From DASXYG01 sp036502625 (GTDB lineage: Bacteria; Actinomycetota; Actinomycetes; Streptosporangiales; Streptosporangiaceae), in assembly GCA_036502625.1 (NCBI GenBank), contig DASXYG010000003.1, positions 1 to 64,000 of the forward strand: a stretch of 64,000 bases of DNA. The letters run 5' to 3'. Under the pieces are notes generated by a model. The model made no database searches. It saw nothing but the letters and a program-made list of their open reading frames with translations, and was not told where the DNA came from. Shown one piece after another: positions 33,705-42,106 of this stretch (position 1 is its first letter; each line of letters opens with the position of its first letter). The translations under genes were made by a program, and so were the position numbers.

Positions 33705-33758
33705 AAACAATGGAGCCCCGTCACCCTAGGGACTCCGTGTCGAGGAGGAGAGGACCGC

Positions 33759-34016
33759 ATGGACTGGCGCCACCGCGCAGCCTGCCGTGACGTGGATCCC
33801 GAGATTTTCTTCCCGATCGGCAACAGCGGTCCCGCGCTGGTGCAGATCGAGGAGGCCAAGCAGGTCTGCTACCGGTGTCCGGTGATGGAGTCGTGCCGCG
33901 AATGGGCACTGTCGTCCAGCCAGGACTCCGGGGTCTGGGGAGGTATGAGCGAGGACGAGCGCCGCGCCGCACGCCGGCGCCGCAGCCGCCGCCTCCACTC
34001 GCACATCTCCGCGTAG
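33759..34016 (+). CDS. whiB1: WhiB-family iron-sulfur transcription factor, WhiB1/WblE type
   Basis: 85 residues; ATG with GAGGAGAGGA upstream. Cysteines C9, C37, C40 and C46 give the C...C-x2-C-x5-C cluster ligand set. GVWGGMSEDER is the beta-turn motif, followed by a basic DNA-binding tail RRAARRRRSRR. Sequence and length match WhiB1/WblE, an essential NO-sensitive [4Fe-4S] protein that binds SigA. Its neighbour PdtaS (convergent) is the same as in mycobacteria (Rv3219/Rv3220c), which supports orthology. A CRP-type site lies upstream. Confidence 0.95.
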   Translation: MDWRHRAACRDVDPEIFFPIGNSGPALVQIEEAKQVCYRCPVMESCREWALSSSQDSGVWGGMSEDERRAARRRRSRRLHSHISA

Positions 34017-34027
34017 AGCTCCACCGT

Positions 34028-34061
34028 CGAAAGCCCGCGGCCGGCGTGCCGCGGGCTTTCG
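34028..34061. terminator. Bidirectional terminator between whiB1 and pdtaS
   Basis: CGAAAGCCCGCGGC (34028-34041) and GCCGCGGGCTTTCG (34048-34061) form a perfect 14-bp stem with a 6-nt loop. Confidence 0.92.
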
Positions 34062-34098
34062 CGTGTGCTCAATGTGCGCGCCCATCCATCTCGTTCCT

Positions 34099-35589
34099 TC
34101 ACCCGCCGGGCTGGCCCGTCTCCAGGGGAAGATCCACGAGTACTTCGGTGCCCCCCTCGTCGCGGGGCGAAACGCTCAGCGTCCCGTGCAACTCGCTGAC
34201 CACGAGCGTACGGACGATCTGCAGGCCGAGGCTCGTCGAGGTGTCCAGGTCGAAGCCCGCGGGCAGGCCCTCGCCGTCGTCGCGCACGGTCACCGACAGG
34301 CGGTCCGGCGCGCGCCGCGCACTCACCTCGATCACCCCCGGACGGTGCGTGAGCCCGTGCTGGACGGCGTTCTGCAGCAGCTCGGTGAGCACCATCGCCA
34401 GCGGCGTCGCCACCTGGGCGGGCAGCACGCCGAACGCGCCCGCGGTACGCGGCGTGACGCGGGCCTCCGGGGCGGACACCTCGCCGGTCATCGCGATCAC
34501 CCGGGCGGCGATGTCGTCGAAGTCGACCAGTTCGTCGGGGCGCTGCGACAGCGTCTCGTGCACGATCGCGATCGAGCCGACCCGGCGTACGGCCTCGTCC
34601 AGCGCCTCGCGGCCCTCCGGCACGCGCAGCCTCCTGGCCTGCAGCCGCAGCAGCGCGGCGACCGTCTGGAGGTTGTTCTTCACCCGGTGGTGGATCTCCC
34701 GGATGGTGGCGTCCTTGGTGATCAGCTCGCGCTCGCGGTGGCGCAGCTCGGTGACGTCGCGCAGCAGCACCAGCGCGCCGATGCGGGAGCCGCCGACGAT
34801 CAGCGGGATGGCGCGTAGCTGCACGACCGCGCCGTTCGCCTCGACCTCGGTCTCGCGCGGCCACCGCCCGCCGGCCGCGACCTGCGGGGACTCCTCGACG
34901 GGCAGGTCGGGCGGGCAGAGGTCGGCGGTGACGCGGCCGAGGTCGGCGCCGAGGAGGTCGTCGCTCAGGCCGAGCCTGCGATAGGCGGACAGGCCGTTGG
35001 GGCTGGCGTACGTCACGCGGCCCGAGCGGTCGAGGCGGACCAGGCCGTCGCCCACGCGCGGCGACCTGACCAGCGACGGCTCCTCGCCGGGGAACGGGAA
35101 CCTGCCGTCGGAGACCATCTGCGCCAGGTCGCTGGCGCTCTGCATGTACGTCAGCTCCAGGCGGCTCGGTGTGCGCGCGGAGCTGAGGTTGGTGCTGCGC
35201 TGGATCACCGCGATCAGCCGGTCGCCGCGGCGTACGGGGATGGTCTCCTCGCGTACGGGCACGCCGCCGGTCCAGTCGGGGTCGCCCTCGCGGCAGATGC
35301 GGCCCTCGCGCCAGGCGATGTCGATGAAGGGGCGGCGGCCGGCCTGGATGATCGTGCCGACGACGTCGTCGCGGTGGGACGTGGGCCCGGTGGTGGGGCG
35401 CATCTGGGACACCGCGACCCAGCCCTCGACCTCGCCGCCGTCCGCGCCGGGCAGCGGCACCCACAGCACGAGGTCCGCGAACGACAGGTCGGCGATGAGC
35501 TGCCAGTCGGACACCAGGGAATGCAGCCACTCCAGGTCGGCCGGGTCGAGGGCCGTGTGGCGCCGGACGAGTTCCGTCAGAGTCGGCAC
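34099..35589 (-). CDS. pdtaS: Soluble sensor histidine kinase, PdtaS family (GAF-PAS-HisKA_2)
   Basis: 496 residues from the GTG at 35589 (VPTLTELVRRHTALDP), preceded by TACGAT and 6 nt, so probably leaderless. Residues 1-150 form the N-terminal GAF-like domain of PdtaS, and about 180-290 a PAS domain (VRLDRSGRVTYASPNGLSAY). The kinase is HisKA_2 (REIHHRVKNNLQTVAALLRLQ, His near 300) with HATPase motifs TELLQNAVQHGL (N-box), RDDGEGLPAGF (G1) and LGLQIVRTLV. It has no membrane span. PdtaS signals to the ANTAR RNA-binding regulator PdtaR; no pdtaR gene is in the window. Confidence 0.93.
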   Translation of the reverse strand: MPTLTELVRRHTALDPADLEWLHSLVSDWQLIADLSFADLVLWVPLPGADGGEVEGWVAVSQMRPTTGPTSHRDDVVGTIIQAGRRPFIDIAWREGRICREGDPDWTGGVPVREETIPVRRGDRLIAVIQRSTNLSSARTPSRLELTYMQSASDLAQMVSDGRFPFPGEEPSLVRSPRVGDGLVRLDRSGRVTYASPNGLSAYRRLGLSDDLLGADLGRVTADLCPPDLPVEESPQVAAGGRWPRETEVEANGAVVQLRAIPLIVGGSRIGALVLLRDVTELRHRERELITKDATIREIHHRVKNNLQTVAALLRLQARRLRVPEGREALDEAVRRVGSIAIVHETLSQRPDELVDFDDIAARVIAMTGEVSAPEARVTPRTAGAFGVLPAQVATPLAMVLTELLQNAVQHGLTHRPGVIEVSARRAPDRLSVTVRDDGEGLPAGFDLDTSTSLGLQIVRTLVVSELHGTLSVSPRDEGGTEVLVDLPLETGQPGG

Positions 35590-35595
35590 GTACGC

Positions 35596-35601
35596 ATCGT
35601 A
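35596..35601 (-). promoter_or_regulatory. -10 element TACGAT, leaderless start of pdtaS
   Basis: On the minus strand TACGAT is followed by 6 nt and the GTG at 35589. No Shine-Dalgarno. Confidence 0.5.
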
Positions 35602-35726
35602 CGGCCACGCCGCACTGACGTGCGCATGTGGCACAGGGCTCGGCCGTGGGGCGCGGATGCGGTGAATACCTGCGATGATGCCCTTGCCGTACGGATGGCG
35701 TACGGAATCGGCGGGGAGGGGCGCGT

Positions 35727-36485
35727 ATGGCCATCGCGGACGCTGAGCCCAGTGCCGCGGGCGATCTCGCGCTGAACCCGCGCGTACCGAAGTACTACCG
35801 GGTGAAACGGCAGCTCCTCGACCTCACCGCGGCGCTGTCCCCCGGCAGCCCGGTGCCCCCGGAGCGTGAGCTCGCCGAGCAGTACGCCACGTCGCGGACC
35901 ACCGTGCGCCAGGCGCTCGGCGAGTTGGTCGCCGAAGGGCGTCTGCTGCGCGTGCAGGGCAAGGGCACGTTCGTCGCCGGGCCGAAGGTCGCGCAGTCCC
36001 TCCAGCTCACCAGCTACACCGAGGACATGCGGGCGCAGGGCCTCACGCCCACGACCCGCATGCTGGAGCTCGGCTACACCACCGCCGACGAGCCCATGGC
36101 GACCCGGCTCGACATCAAGACCGGCGGCCGGGTGCTGCGCATCCACCGGCTGCGCATGGCCAACGGCGAGCCGATGGCCATCGAGACCACCCACCTGGCC
36201 GCGCGCCGCTTCCCCGGCCTGCGCCGCCAGCTTGACCGCCACCCGTCGCTGTACCAGGCGCTGTCCATGGCGTACAACGTGCGCCTCGTGGAGGCCGAGG
36301 AGACCATCGAAACGGTGCTGGCCACCCCGCACGACGCCCAGCTCCTCGGCGTCGACGTCGGCGTGCCGCTGCTGTCGCTGTCGCGGCACAGCTTCGACGC
36401 CGACGGCGAGCCGGTCGAGTACGTCCGCTCGCTCTACCGCGGCGACCGCTACAAGTTCGTCGCCCGCATCCGCCGCCCCGACTGA
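35727..36485 (+). CDS. dasR: GntR/HutC-family regulator, DasR-type (amino-sugar-responsive)
   Basis: 252 residues; ATG with GGGGAGG upstream. After a short N-tail, RVPKYYRVKRQLLDL starts the GntR winged helix (ERELAEQYATSRTTVRQALGEL). QGKGTFVAGPKVAQSLQLTSY leads into the UTRA ligand domain (EDMRAQGLTPTTRML, MANGEPMAIETTHL and VRSLYRGDRYKFVARIRRP). The match to Streptomyces DasR as I remember it runs through both domains. DasR is the GlcNAc-6P/GlcN-6P-responsive repressor of chitin and GlcNAc genes. Two DasR-like sites lie in this window: before the SIS gene (38035) and upstream of the GH operon (51944). Confidence 0.9.
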   Translation: MAIADAEPSAAGDLALNPRVPKYYRVKRQLLDLTAALSPGSPVPPERELAEQYATSRTTVRQALGELVAEGRLLRVQGKGTFVAGPKVAQSLQLTSYTEDMRAQGLTPTTRMLELGYTTADEPMATRLDIKTGGRVLRIHRLRMANGEPMAIETTHLAARRFPGLRRQLDRHPSLYQALSMAYNVRLVEAEETIETVLATPHDAQLLGVDVGVPLLSLSRHSFDADGEPVEYVRSLYRGDRYKFVARIRRPD

Positions 36486-36522
36486 CGCGGAACCCCGCGG
36501 GCGGCGCGCGCGTCCGACCGGG

Positions 36523-37269
36523 ATGCGATGCGTCCCGTACGTCCTGGCGGTGTGCGCGTGCGCCGCGCTGGCCGGGTGCGGGCCCGCGGGCGCGCATTCC
36601 ACGCCGCAGCCGTTCAGCGGGATGGAGCTCGCGCGGAGGACCGAGGGCGGGCTGGCCCCGGTCATGCTGCCGTACCGACCGCCGGACTTCGCGGTCTTCG
36701 GCGACGGGCGGGCCGTGGAGACCGACCCCTACCGGCCCATGCGGGCCCGCATCGCCACGCTGACCTCCACCGCGCGTGCCCGCCTGGTCTCCGGCGCGTA
36801 CGACAACGGCCTCGACCACGCCCGCCGCATCCGCTCCGACCTGCGCGTGGCCGACGGGCAGACCGTCACGCTGTGGTTCCGCCGCGCCACCACGACGATC
36901 GAGCCCGGCGCGGACACCCGCGTCCGGTCCTTCGGCGACGAGCTGGCGTTCGACCGGATCGCGCGGCGCGACATGCGGATCCCGCCGCGGCCGTACGCCC
37001 CCGGCCGGGTGGCCGTGATCGCCGTGCCGCTGCCCAGCCCGCCGCGCACCGCGCGCGCCTGGCCGCTGGCCGCGCCGCAGCCGACGCCGGAACTGCGCGG
37101 CACGCCCTGCCGTACGTACACCGGCGCGGCGGCCGAACGCGCCGGGCGGCTGCTGGACCACCCCACGCCGCCGCGCTACTGGCGGGCCGGCGGGCGCGTG
37201 CTGCGGCTGGTCGCCTATCCCCTGCTGCCGGGTGAGACCCGCTGTGCCGACCTGGCGCGGCGCCCGTAG
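36523..37269 (+). CDS. Putative secreted lipoprotein, function unknown
   Basis: 248 residues; ATG at 36523, 37 bp after dasR. The N-terminus is a short lipoprotein signal ending in the lipobox LAGC, with Cys19 as the lipid-modified residue. The rest (PYRPPDFAVFGDGRAV, LWFRRATTTIEPGADTRV, RVAVIAVPLPSP) is mixed alpha/beta with two further cysteines (CRTYTG, CADLARRP) that may form a disulfide. I recognise no family. The start has no strong ribosome site. It sits between dasR and a convergent SIS gene, but shared function is not shown. Confidence 0.65.
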   Translation: MRCVPYVLAVCACAALAGCGPAGAHSTPQPFSGMELARRTEGGLAPVMLPYRPPDFAVFGDGRAVETDPYRPMRARIATLTSTARARLVSGAYDNGLDHARRIRSDLRVADGQTVTLWFRRATTTIEPGADTRVRSFGDELAFDRIARRDMRIPPRPYAPGRVAVIAVPLPSPPRTARAWPLAAPQPTPELRGTPCRTYTGAAAERAGRLLDHPTPPRYWRAGGRVLRLVAYPLLPGETRCADLARRP

Positions 37270-37272
37270 CGG

Positions 37273-38001
37273 CTAGAGCATGGGCGCGGCCGGGCGGTAG
37301 CGGGTGAAGTGCTCGGCGTTGGCCTCGTCGCCGCCGGGGATGTTGGACGACTGCCACAGCGGGAGGCGCACCGCCGCGGCGTCGGCCTGGCGGGACAGCG
37401 CGACCAGGAGAAGGTCCCAGAGGTAGACGTTGACCAGCGAGGAGATGGGCGCCGTACGGCCGCTGGTGCCGGGGAAGACGGCGTCGCCCGGCGGCACCAT
37501 GGTGTCGATCACGAGGTCGGCGACGTCGCCGAGCTTGGCGTGCACGCGGGGGGCCGCGGTGTCCATGTGCGGGCGCGCGGCGAGCGCCACGACGTACGCG
37601 CCGGCCGCGGACAGCGACTCGGCGACCTCCACCGGGTAGGCGTTCAGGCCGGAGGTGGAGAACACGAACGCGACGTCGCCCTCGGCGGCGCCCGCCTGCG
37701 CGACGATCGAGGCGGCCAGCCCGGGTACCCGCTCGATGCGGGTGCTGACCTGCGCGCCGAACAGCGGGAACAGCGCCGGGTGCAGCAGCGGGCGCACGCA
37801 CGCGAGCCCGCCGGCGCGGTAGAAGCTCTCCATCACCATGGCCAGCGAATGGCCCGAGCCCGCGGTGTGGATCAGCCGGTCGGCGCGTACGGCGTCGAGC
37901 ATCCGGCCCGCGGCGACCTCGACGGCGTCGGCGTTGTGCTCCTCGACGCGGCGCAGGTGCTCGCGTGCCGCCAGCCCGAAGTCCTCGGAGAAGTCCGTCA
38001 T
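37273..38001 (-). CDS. SIS-domain (sugar isomerase-like, UPF0309) phosphosugar-binding protein
   Basis: 242 residues from the ATG at 38001 (MTDFSEDFGLAAREHL), with AAGGGA 5 nt upstream. The single SIS domain shows in DRLIHTAGSGHSLAMVMESF (phosphosugar-binding Ser/Gly loop) and VAFVFSTSGLNAYPVEVA (second Ser motif). It resembles the UPF0309 group of phospho-sugar isomerase-like proteins encoded near amino-sugar genes. A DasR-type site lies 34-49 bp upstream, so amino-sugar metabolism is the likely role (inference). All the residues expected for phosphosugar binding are present. Confidence 0.88.
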   Translation of the reverse strand: MTDFSEDFGLAAREHLRRVEEHNADAVEVAAGRMLDAVRADRLIHTAGSGHSLAMVMESFYRAGGLACVRPLLHPALFPLFGAQVSTRIERVPGLAASIVAQAGAAEGDVAFVFSTSGLNAYPVEVAESLSAAGAYVVALAARPHMDTAAPRVHAKLGDVADLVIDTMVPPGDAVFPGTSGRTAPISSLVNVYLWDLLLVALSRQADAAAVRLPLWQSSNIPGGDEANAEHFTRYRPAAPML

Positions 38002-38034
38002 CGGGATCCCTTCGCGCCCGTACGATCCGGACGA

Positions 38035-38050
38035 ATTGGTCCAGACCAAT
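38035..38050. promoter_or_regulatory. DasR-responsive element (dre) upstream of the SIS gene
   Basis: ATTGGTCCAGACCAAT is a near-perfect 16-bp palindrome. It matches the dre core TGGTCTAGACCA with one change. It lies 34 bp before the SIS start codon, and dasR is encoded 1.5 kb away. Confidence 0.85.
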
Positions 38051-38111
38051 GTGGGGGAACCCTAACGCGTCGCGGTCGTGCGAAGGAATCCCGCGGCGCC
38101 CGCCACCGTGC

Positions 38112-38143
38112 GTGACCGGCGTCACATGTTACGCACTTGTGAC
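38112..38143 (+). promoter_or_regulatory. CRP-type site and overlapping inverted half-sites upstream of the MctP operon
   Basis: GTGA-CCGGCG-TCAC, followed by A (38112-38126), fits TGTGA-N6-TCACA. Its right half, GTCACA (38121-38126), also forms an inverted pair with TGTGAC (38138-38143). The DUF3311 gene starts at 38251. Confidence 0.65.
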
Positions 38144-38250
38144 GTCCGTCGTCGCGAAAGTTTGACGATCATCGGATTACGCTGCGCGTTTGGCGGGCCA
38201 CGGACCCGTCGCTGACCGTACGATCACCGAGCCGTCGAAAGGAGAGGCCC

Positions 38251-38535
38251 ATGAGCGACAAACCGCCAGGCTGGAGCGCGGCACGCGTGATCGTCGTGGC
38301 CGTGCTGCTCCTCCTCCCGTTCGTAGGAACGCTCTGGGTGAGCGTCTACGCGCGGACGGGGCCCGCGTTCATCGGGGTGCCGTTCTTCTACTGGTACCAA
38401 ATGGCCTGGGTGATCCTCTCCGCCGCGTGCACCTGGGCGGCGTACGTACTGACCATGCGGGCCGAGCGCGCGCGGCGTGCCTGGAACCGCGCGCACGCCG
38501 CCGGTCCGGCGCGGGAAGAGGGTGGCGACAGGTGA
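38251..38535 (+). CDS. DUF3311 small membrane protein, partner of the MctP transporter
   Basis: 94 residues; ATG with GGAGAGG upstream. Two membrane segments are visible: ARVIVVAVLLLLPFVGTLW and FFYWYQMAWVILSAACTWAAYVL. This is the DUF3311 pattern, small proteins encoded just before monocarboxylate/sodium:solute symporters, as YhdT-like subunits are before PanF. It overlaps the transporter gene by GTGA, so the two are co-translated. It may be needed for stability or activity of the transporter (inference from linkage). Confidence 0.88.
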   Translation: MSDKPPGWSAARVIVVAVLLLLPFVGTLWVSVYARTGPAFIGVPFFYWYQMAWVILSAACTWAAYVLTMRAERARRAWNRAHAAGPAREEGGDR

Positions 38536-40178
38536 GCGGCAAGATCGACTACACCGCGCTGATCATTTTCGTCTTCTTCTTCCTGCTCGTCGCGGTCGTG
38601 GGCTTCGCGGCCGCGCGGTGGCGGCGCACGGACAACCTGCTGCACCTGAACGAATGGGGCCTCGGCGGGCGCAGCTTCGGCACGTTCGTGACGTGGTTCC
38701 TGCTCGGCGGCGACCTCTACACCGCGTACACGTTCATCGCGGTGCCGTCGCTGGTCTTCGGGGTGGGCGCGCAGGGCTTCTTCGCCGTGCCGTACACGAT
38801 CATCGCCTACCCGCTGATCTTCATCTTCATGGCGCGGCTGTGGTCGGTGTCGCACGTCCACGGCTACGTCACCCCGGCGGACTTCGTCCGCGGCAGGTTC
38901 GGGTCGAAGACGCTGGCCACGGTGGTGGCGCTGACGGGCATCCTGGCCACGATGCCGTACATCGCGCTGCAGCTCGTCGGCATCCAGGTCGTGCTCGACG
39001 TCATGGGCGTGGGCGGCAGCGCGTCGAGCAACTGGCTCGTCAAGGACCTCCCGCTGTTCATCGCGTTCGCGCTGCTCGCGGCGTACACCTACACCTCGGG
39101 GCTGCGCGCGCCCGCGATGATCGCGTTCATCAAGGACACGCTGATCTACCTGGTGATCATCGTGGCGATCATCTACATCCCGATCAAGCTCGGCGGGTTC
39201 GGCCACATCTTCCACGCCGCCGCGGACCATTTGTCCAGTACGAACCCCAAGACGGACAAGCCGTTCGGCGCGCTGATCCCGAAGACCGCCGACAGCCAAT
39301 GGGCGTTCGGCACACTGGCGCTCGGGTCGGCGATGGCGCTGTTCATGTACCCGCACTCGATCACCGGCGTGCTGGCGTCCAAGAGCCGCAACGTGATCAG
39401 GCGCAACGCCTCGATCATGCCCGCGTACTCGTTCATGCTGGGGCTGCTCGCGCTGCTCGGCTTCATGGCGATCGCCGCGCCCGGCGTGCTCGGCGCGGTG
39501 AAGAAGGCCGGCGGCAACGCGCAGCTCTCGGTGCCGCTGCTGTTCGACACGATGTTCCCGAGCTGGTTCACCGGTGTGGCGTTCGCGGCCATCGGCATCG
39601 GCGCGCTGGTGCCCGCCGCGATCATGTCGATCGCCGCGTCGAACCTGTTCACGCGCAACATCTACAAGGAGTTCTTCCGTCCGGGCGCGACGCCGCGCGA
39701 GGAGACCCGGGTCTCCCAGACGGTGTCGCTGATCGTGAAGCTCGGCGCGCTGATGTTCGTGCTGTTCATGGACAAGAGCTTCGCGATCAACCTGCAACTG
39801 CTCGGCGGCATCTGGATCCTCCAGACGTTCCCGTCGATCGTGTTCGGCCTGTACACCCGCTGGTTCCACCGGTGGGCGCTGGTCGCGGGCTGGGCGGTCG
39901 CCATGGCGTACGGAACGTGGGCCGCGTACGGCGTCGAGGCGCCCGGCAAGCCGGGCTCGCACTTCGGCGCGTCCGTCGCCCCGATCCCGTTCATCGGCGG
40001 CTCCTGGTACATCGCGCTGACCGGGTTCGTGATGAACGTGATCATCGCCGTCGTCCTCACGCTGATCCTCCGCGCGTTCAAGGCGCCGGACGGCAAGGAC
40101 GAGACCAAGATCGACGACTTCGAGGCCGACTCGGAGGACCCCGACACGAAGGAACTGCCGGAGCCCGCGGCGTCCTGA
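38532..40178 (+). CDS. mctP: Monocarboxylate/sodium:solute symporter, MctP type
   Basis: 548 residues from the GTG at 38532, overlapping the DUF3311 stop. Thirteen or so membrane spans of the SSS family are visible (IIFVFFFLLVAVVGFAAARW; TFVTWFLLGGDLYTAYTFI; PYTIIAYPLIFIFMARLW). SVSHVHGYVTPADFVRGRFG is the conserved region after span 3-4, and an acidic C-tail (DDFEADSEDPDTKELPEP) ends it. MctP in rhizobia imports lactate, pyruvate and alanine; a similar role is likely here. The CRP-type site upstream fits control by carbon status. A terminator follows 10 bp after the stop. Confidence 0.9.
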   Translation: MSGKIDYTALIIFVFFFLLVAVVGFAAARWRRTDNLLHLNEWGLGGRSFGTFVTWFLLGGDLYTAYTFIAVPSLVFGVGAQGFFAVPYTIIAYPLIFIFMARLWSVSHVHGYVTPADFVRGRFGSKTLATVVALTGILATMPYIALQLVGIQVVLDVMGVGGSASSNWLVKDLPLFIAFALLAAYTYTSGLRAPAMIAFIKDTLIYLVIIVAIIYIPIKLGGFGHIFHAAADHLSSTNPKTDKPFGALIPKTADSQWAFGTLALGSAMALFMYPHSITGVLASKSRNVIRRNASIMPAYSFMLGLLALLGFMAIAAPGVLGAVKKAGGNAQLSVPLLFDTMFPSWFTGVAFAAIGIGALVPAAIMSIAASNLFTRNIYKEFFRPGATPREETRVSQTVSLIVKLGALMFVLFMDKSFAINLQLLGGIWILQTFPSIVFGLYTRWFHRWALVAGWAVAMAYGTWAAYGVEAPGKPGSHFGASVAPIPFIGGSWYIALTGFVMNVIIAVVLTLILRAFKAPDGKDETKIDDFEADSEDPDTKELPEPAAS

Positions 40179-40188
40179 GGAGCGTGGC

Positions 40189-40218
40189 CGGAGCCGGGCG
40201 CCGCGGTGCCCGGCTCCG
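40189..40218 (+). terminator. Terminator of the DUF3311-mctP operon
   Basis: CGGAGCCGGGC (40189-40199) and GCCCGGCTCCG (40208-40218) form a perfect 11-bp stem with an 8-nt loop. Confidence 0.88.
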
Positions 40219-40255
40219 CCCGTGCCGGGGCCTGTCCAGCCAAGTGACCGGTTGG

Positions 40256-40261
40256 TAGCCT
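40256..40261 (+). promoter_or_regulatory. -10 element TAGCCT, leaderless start of the ThDP enzyme gene
   Basis: TAGCCT is followed by 6 nt and the ATG at 40268. No Shine-Dalgarno. Confidence 0.45.
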
Positions 40262-40267
40262 CCCGGC

Positions 40268-41902
40268 ATGACCGAGCTTTCCGGGCATGGTGGTGCCCAC
40301 GCCGTCGCCGTCGCGCGGGCCCACGGCGTCCAGACGATGTTCACGCTGTCCGGCGGGCACGTGTTCCCGCTGTACGACGGTGCCGTGCAGGCGGACCCGC
40401 CGATGCGGCTGCTGGACGTACGGCACGAGCAGACGGCGGTGTTCGCCGCCGAGGCCACCGGGAAGCTGGCGCGCCGGCCGGGGCTCGCGGTCGTCACCGC
40501 GGGGCCGGGCGTCACGAACGGCGTCAGCGCCATCGCGACCGCCCACTTCAACGGCTCGCCCGTGGTCGTGCTCGGCGGGCGCGCGCCGGACTACCGCTGG
40601 GGCGCGGGGCTGCTCCAGGAGCTCGACCAGCCGCCGCTCGTACGGACGATCACGAAGTACGCGGGCACCGTGCACGCCGTCGACAAGATCGCCGCGGCGG
40701 TGGACGACGCGTTCCGGCTCGCCGGGAGCGCCCACCGCGGCCCGGTGTTCCTCGACGTCCCGATGGACCACCTGTTCGGCAGCGGCGAGGCGGCGTACGC
40801 GCCGACCACCGCCGACCGTACGCCGCCCGACCCCGACGACGTGGACGGCATCGCGCGGCTGCTGGCCGGCGCCGAGCGCCCGGTGCTCGTGTTCGGGTCG
40901 GACGTCTGGCTGGACGGCGCGGAGACCGCCGCGCGGCAGGCCGCCGAGGAGCTCGGCGTACCGGTGGTGGCGAACGGGCAGGGCCGCGGTGTGCTGCCGC
41001 CCGGCCACCGGCTGCTGGCCACCCGGGCGCGCAAGATCGCCTTCGGCGAGGCCGACCTGGTGATCGTGGTGGGCACCCCGCTGGACTTCCGGCTGGGCTT
41101 CGGCGAGTTCGCCGGGGGCGGCGCCAAGGTCGCGCACGTCATGGACGCCGCCGACCAGGTCGCCGGCCACGTCGCGCTGGCCGGCTCCGCGGGCGGCGAC
41201 CTCACCGCGTTCTTCACCGGCCTGGCCGGCGCCGCCGCGAAGCACGGCCTCGGCATCGACGCCGCGTGGCCGGCCCGGCTCGCCGACGCCGCGGCCGCGG
41301 CCATCGCCGGCGACGCCGACGTCCTCGCCGCCGACAGCGACCCCATCCACCCCGGCCGCATCTACGGCGAGCTGCTCCCGCTGCTCGACGACGACGCCGT
41401 GGTCATCGGCGACGGCGGCGACTTCGTGTCCTACGCCGGGAAGTACGTCGAGCCCAAGCGCCCGGGCAACTGGCTGGACCCGGGCCCGTACGGCTGCCTC
41501 GGCACCGGCCTCGGCTACGCCATCGCGGCCCGCGTCGAACGCCCGTCCTCCCAGGTCGTGCTCTTGCTGGGCGACGGCGCCGCCGGCTTCTCCTTGATGG
41601 ACGTCGACACCCTGGTCCGCCACAAGCTCCCGGTCGTCATGATCTGCGGCAACAACGGCATCTGGGGCCTGGAAAAACACCCCATGCAGTTCCTGTACGG
41701 CTACGACGTAGCCGCCGAACTAACGCCGCGCACCCGCTACGACGAGGTGGTCAAGGCATTGGGCGGCGACGGCGAACTCGTCACGTCCCCCTCAGCCCTA
41801 GCCCCCGCCCTAGCCCGCGCCTTCGCCTCCGAGGTCCCGTACATGGTCAACGTAATAACAGACCCGGACAACGCCTACCCCCGCTCCACAACCGGCGTCT
41901 AA
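40268..41902 (+). CDS. Thiamine-diphosphate enzyme, acetolactate-synthase-like large subunit
   Basis: 544 residues from the ATG at 40268. The three ThDP-family domains are seen: N-terminal pyrimidine domain (catalytic Glu in DVRHEQTAVFAAEA), central domain (RPVLVFGSDVW), and C-terminal pyrophosphate domain (LLLGDGAAGFSLMDVDTL ... CGNN; the GDG-x-NN motif). Substrate is uncertain: the family includes acetolactate synthases, oxalyl-CoA decarboxylases and benzoylformate-type enzymes. No regulatory subunit is nearby. The last 66 codons use A-ending codons rare elsewhere in the window (CTA three times, GTA twice, ATA once, ACA twice) and run into the C-rich array. Confidence 0.88.
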   Translation: MTELSGHGGAHAVAVARAHGVQTMFTLSGGHVFPLYDGAVQADPPMRLLDVRHEQTAVFAAEATGKLARRPGLAVVTAGPGVTNGVSAIATAHFNGSPVVVLGGRAPDYRWGAGLLQELDQPPLVRTITKYAGTVHAVDKIAAAVDDAFRLAGSAHRGPVFLDVPMDHLFGSGEAAYAPTTADRTPPDPDDVDGIARLLAGAERPVLVFGSDVWLDGAETAARQAAEELGVPVVANGQGRGVLPPGHRLLATRARKIAFGEADLVIVVGTPLDFRLGFGEFAGGGAKVAHVMDAADQVAGHVALAGSAGGDLTAFFTGLAGAAAKHGLGIDAAWPARLADAAAAAIAGDADVLAADSDPIHPGRIYGELLPLLDDDAVVIGDGGDFVSYAGKYVEPKRPGNWLDPGPYGCLGTGLGYAIAARVERPSSQVVLLLGDGAAGFSLMDVDTLVRHKLPVVMICGNNGIWGLEKHPMQFLYGYDVAAELTPRTRYDEVVKALGGDGELVTSPSALAPALARAFASEVPYMVNVITDPDNAYPRSTTGV

Positions 41903-42022
41903 CCATCTCCCCGGTCCTCTCACAGCCCCCACCCCCCGCTCCAACCGCCCCCAAAGCCCCACACACCCCGGCCCTCACGACGCCCACCCGCGCACCCACC
42001 CAGCGCCCGCCCCCAACCCCAG

Positions 42023-42106
42023 GGCCTCGCAGACACCTTCCCCGCCCCACAACCGCCGCCCGAACGCCCCGCCACCCCGGGCCTCGGAGATACACCCACC
42101 CCCACC
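42023..42106. repeat. About 80-bp direct repeat within the array, copy 1
   Basis: It begins GGCCTCGCAGACACC and continues through CCCCGCCCCACAACCGCC to CCCACCCCC. The segment at 42381-42461 matches it nearly base for base. The copies are 358 bp apart. Confidence 0.75.

Larger units (their letters stand above)
33447..33758 (+). other. 312-bp regulatory region upstream of whiB1
   Basis: It holds a weak hairpin after the lipid-kinase stop (CCCGC-AAT-GCGGG, 33460-33472), two perfect inverted repeats (33481-33505 and 33570-33583), and a CRP-type palindrome (33691-33704) 54 bp before the ATG. No gene is seen. It is richer in A+T than its surroundings, as expected for a multi-input promoter. Confidence 0.6.
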
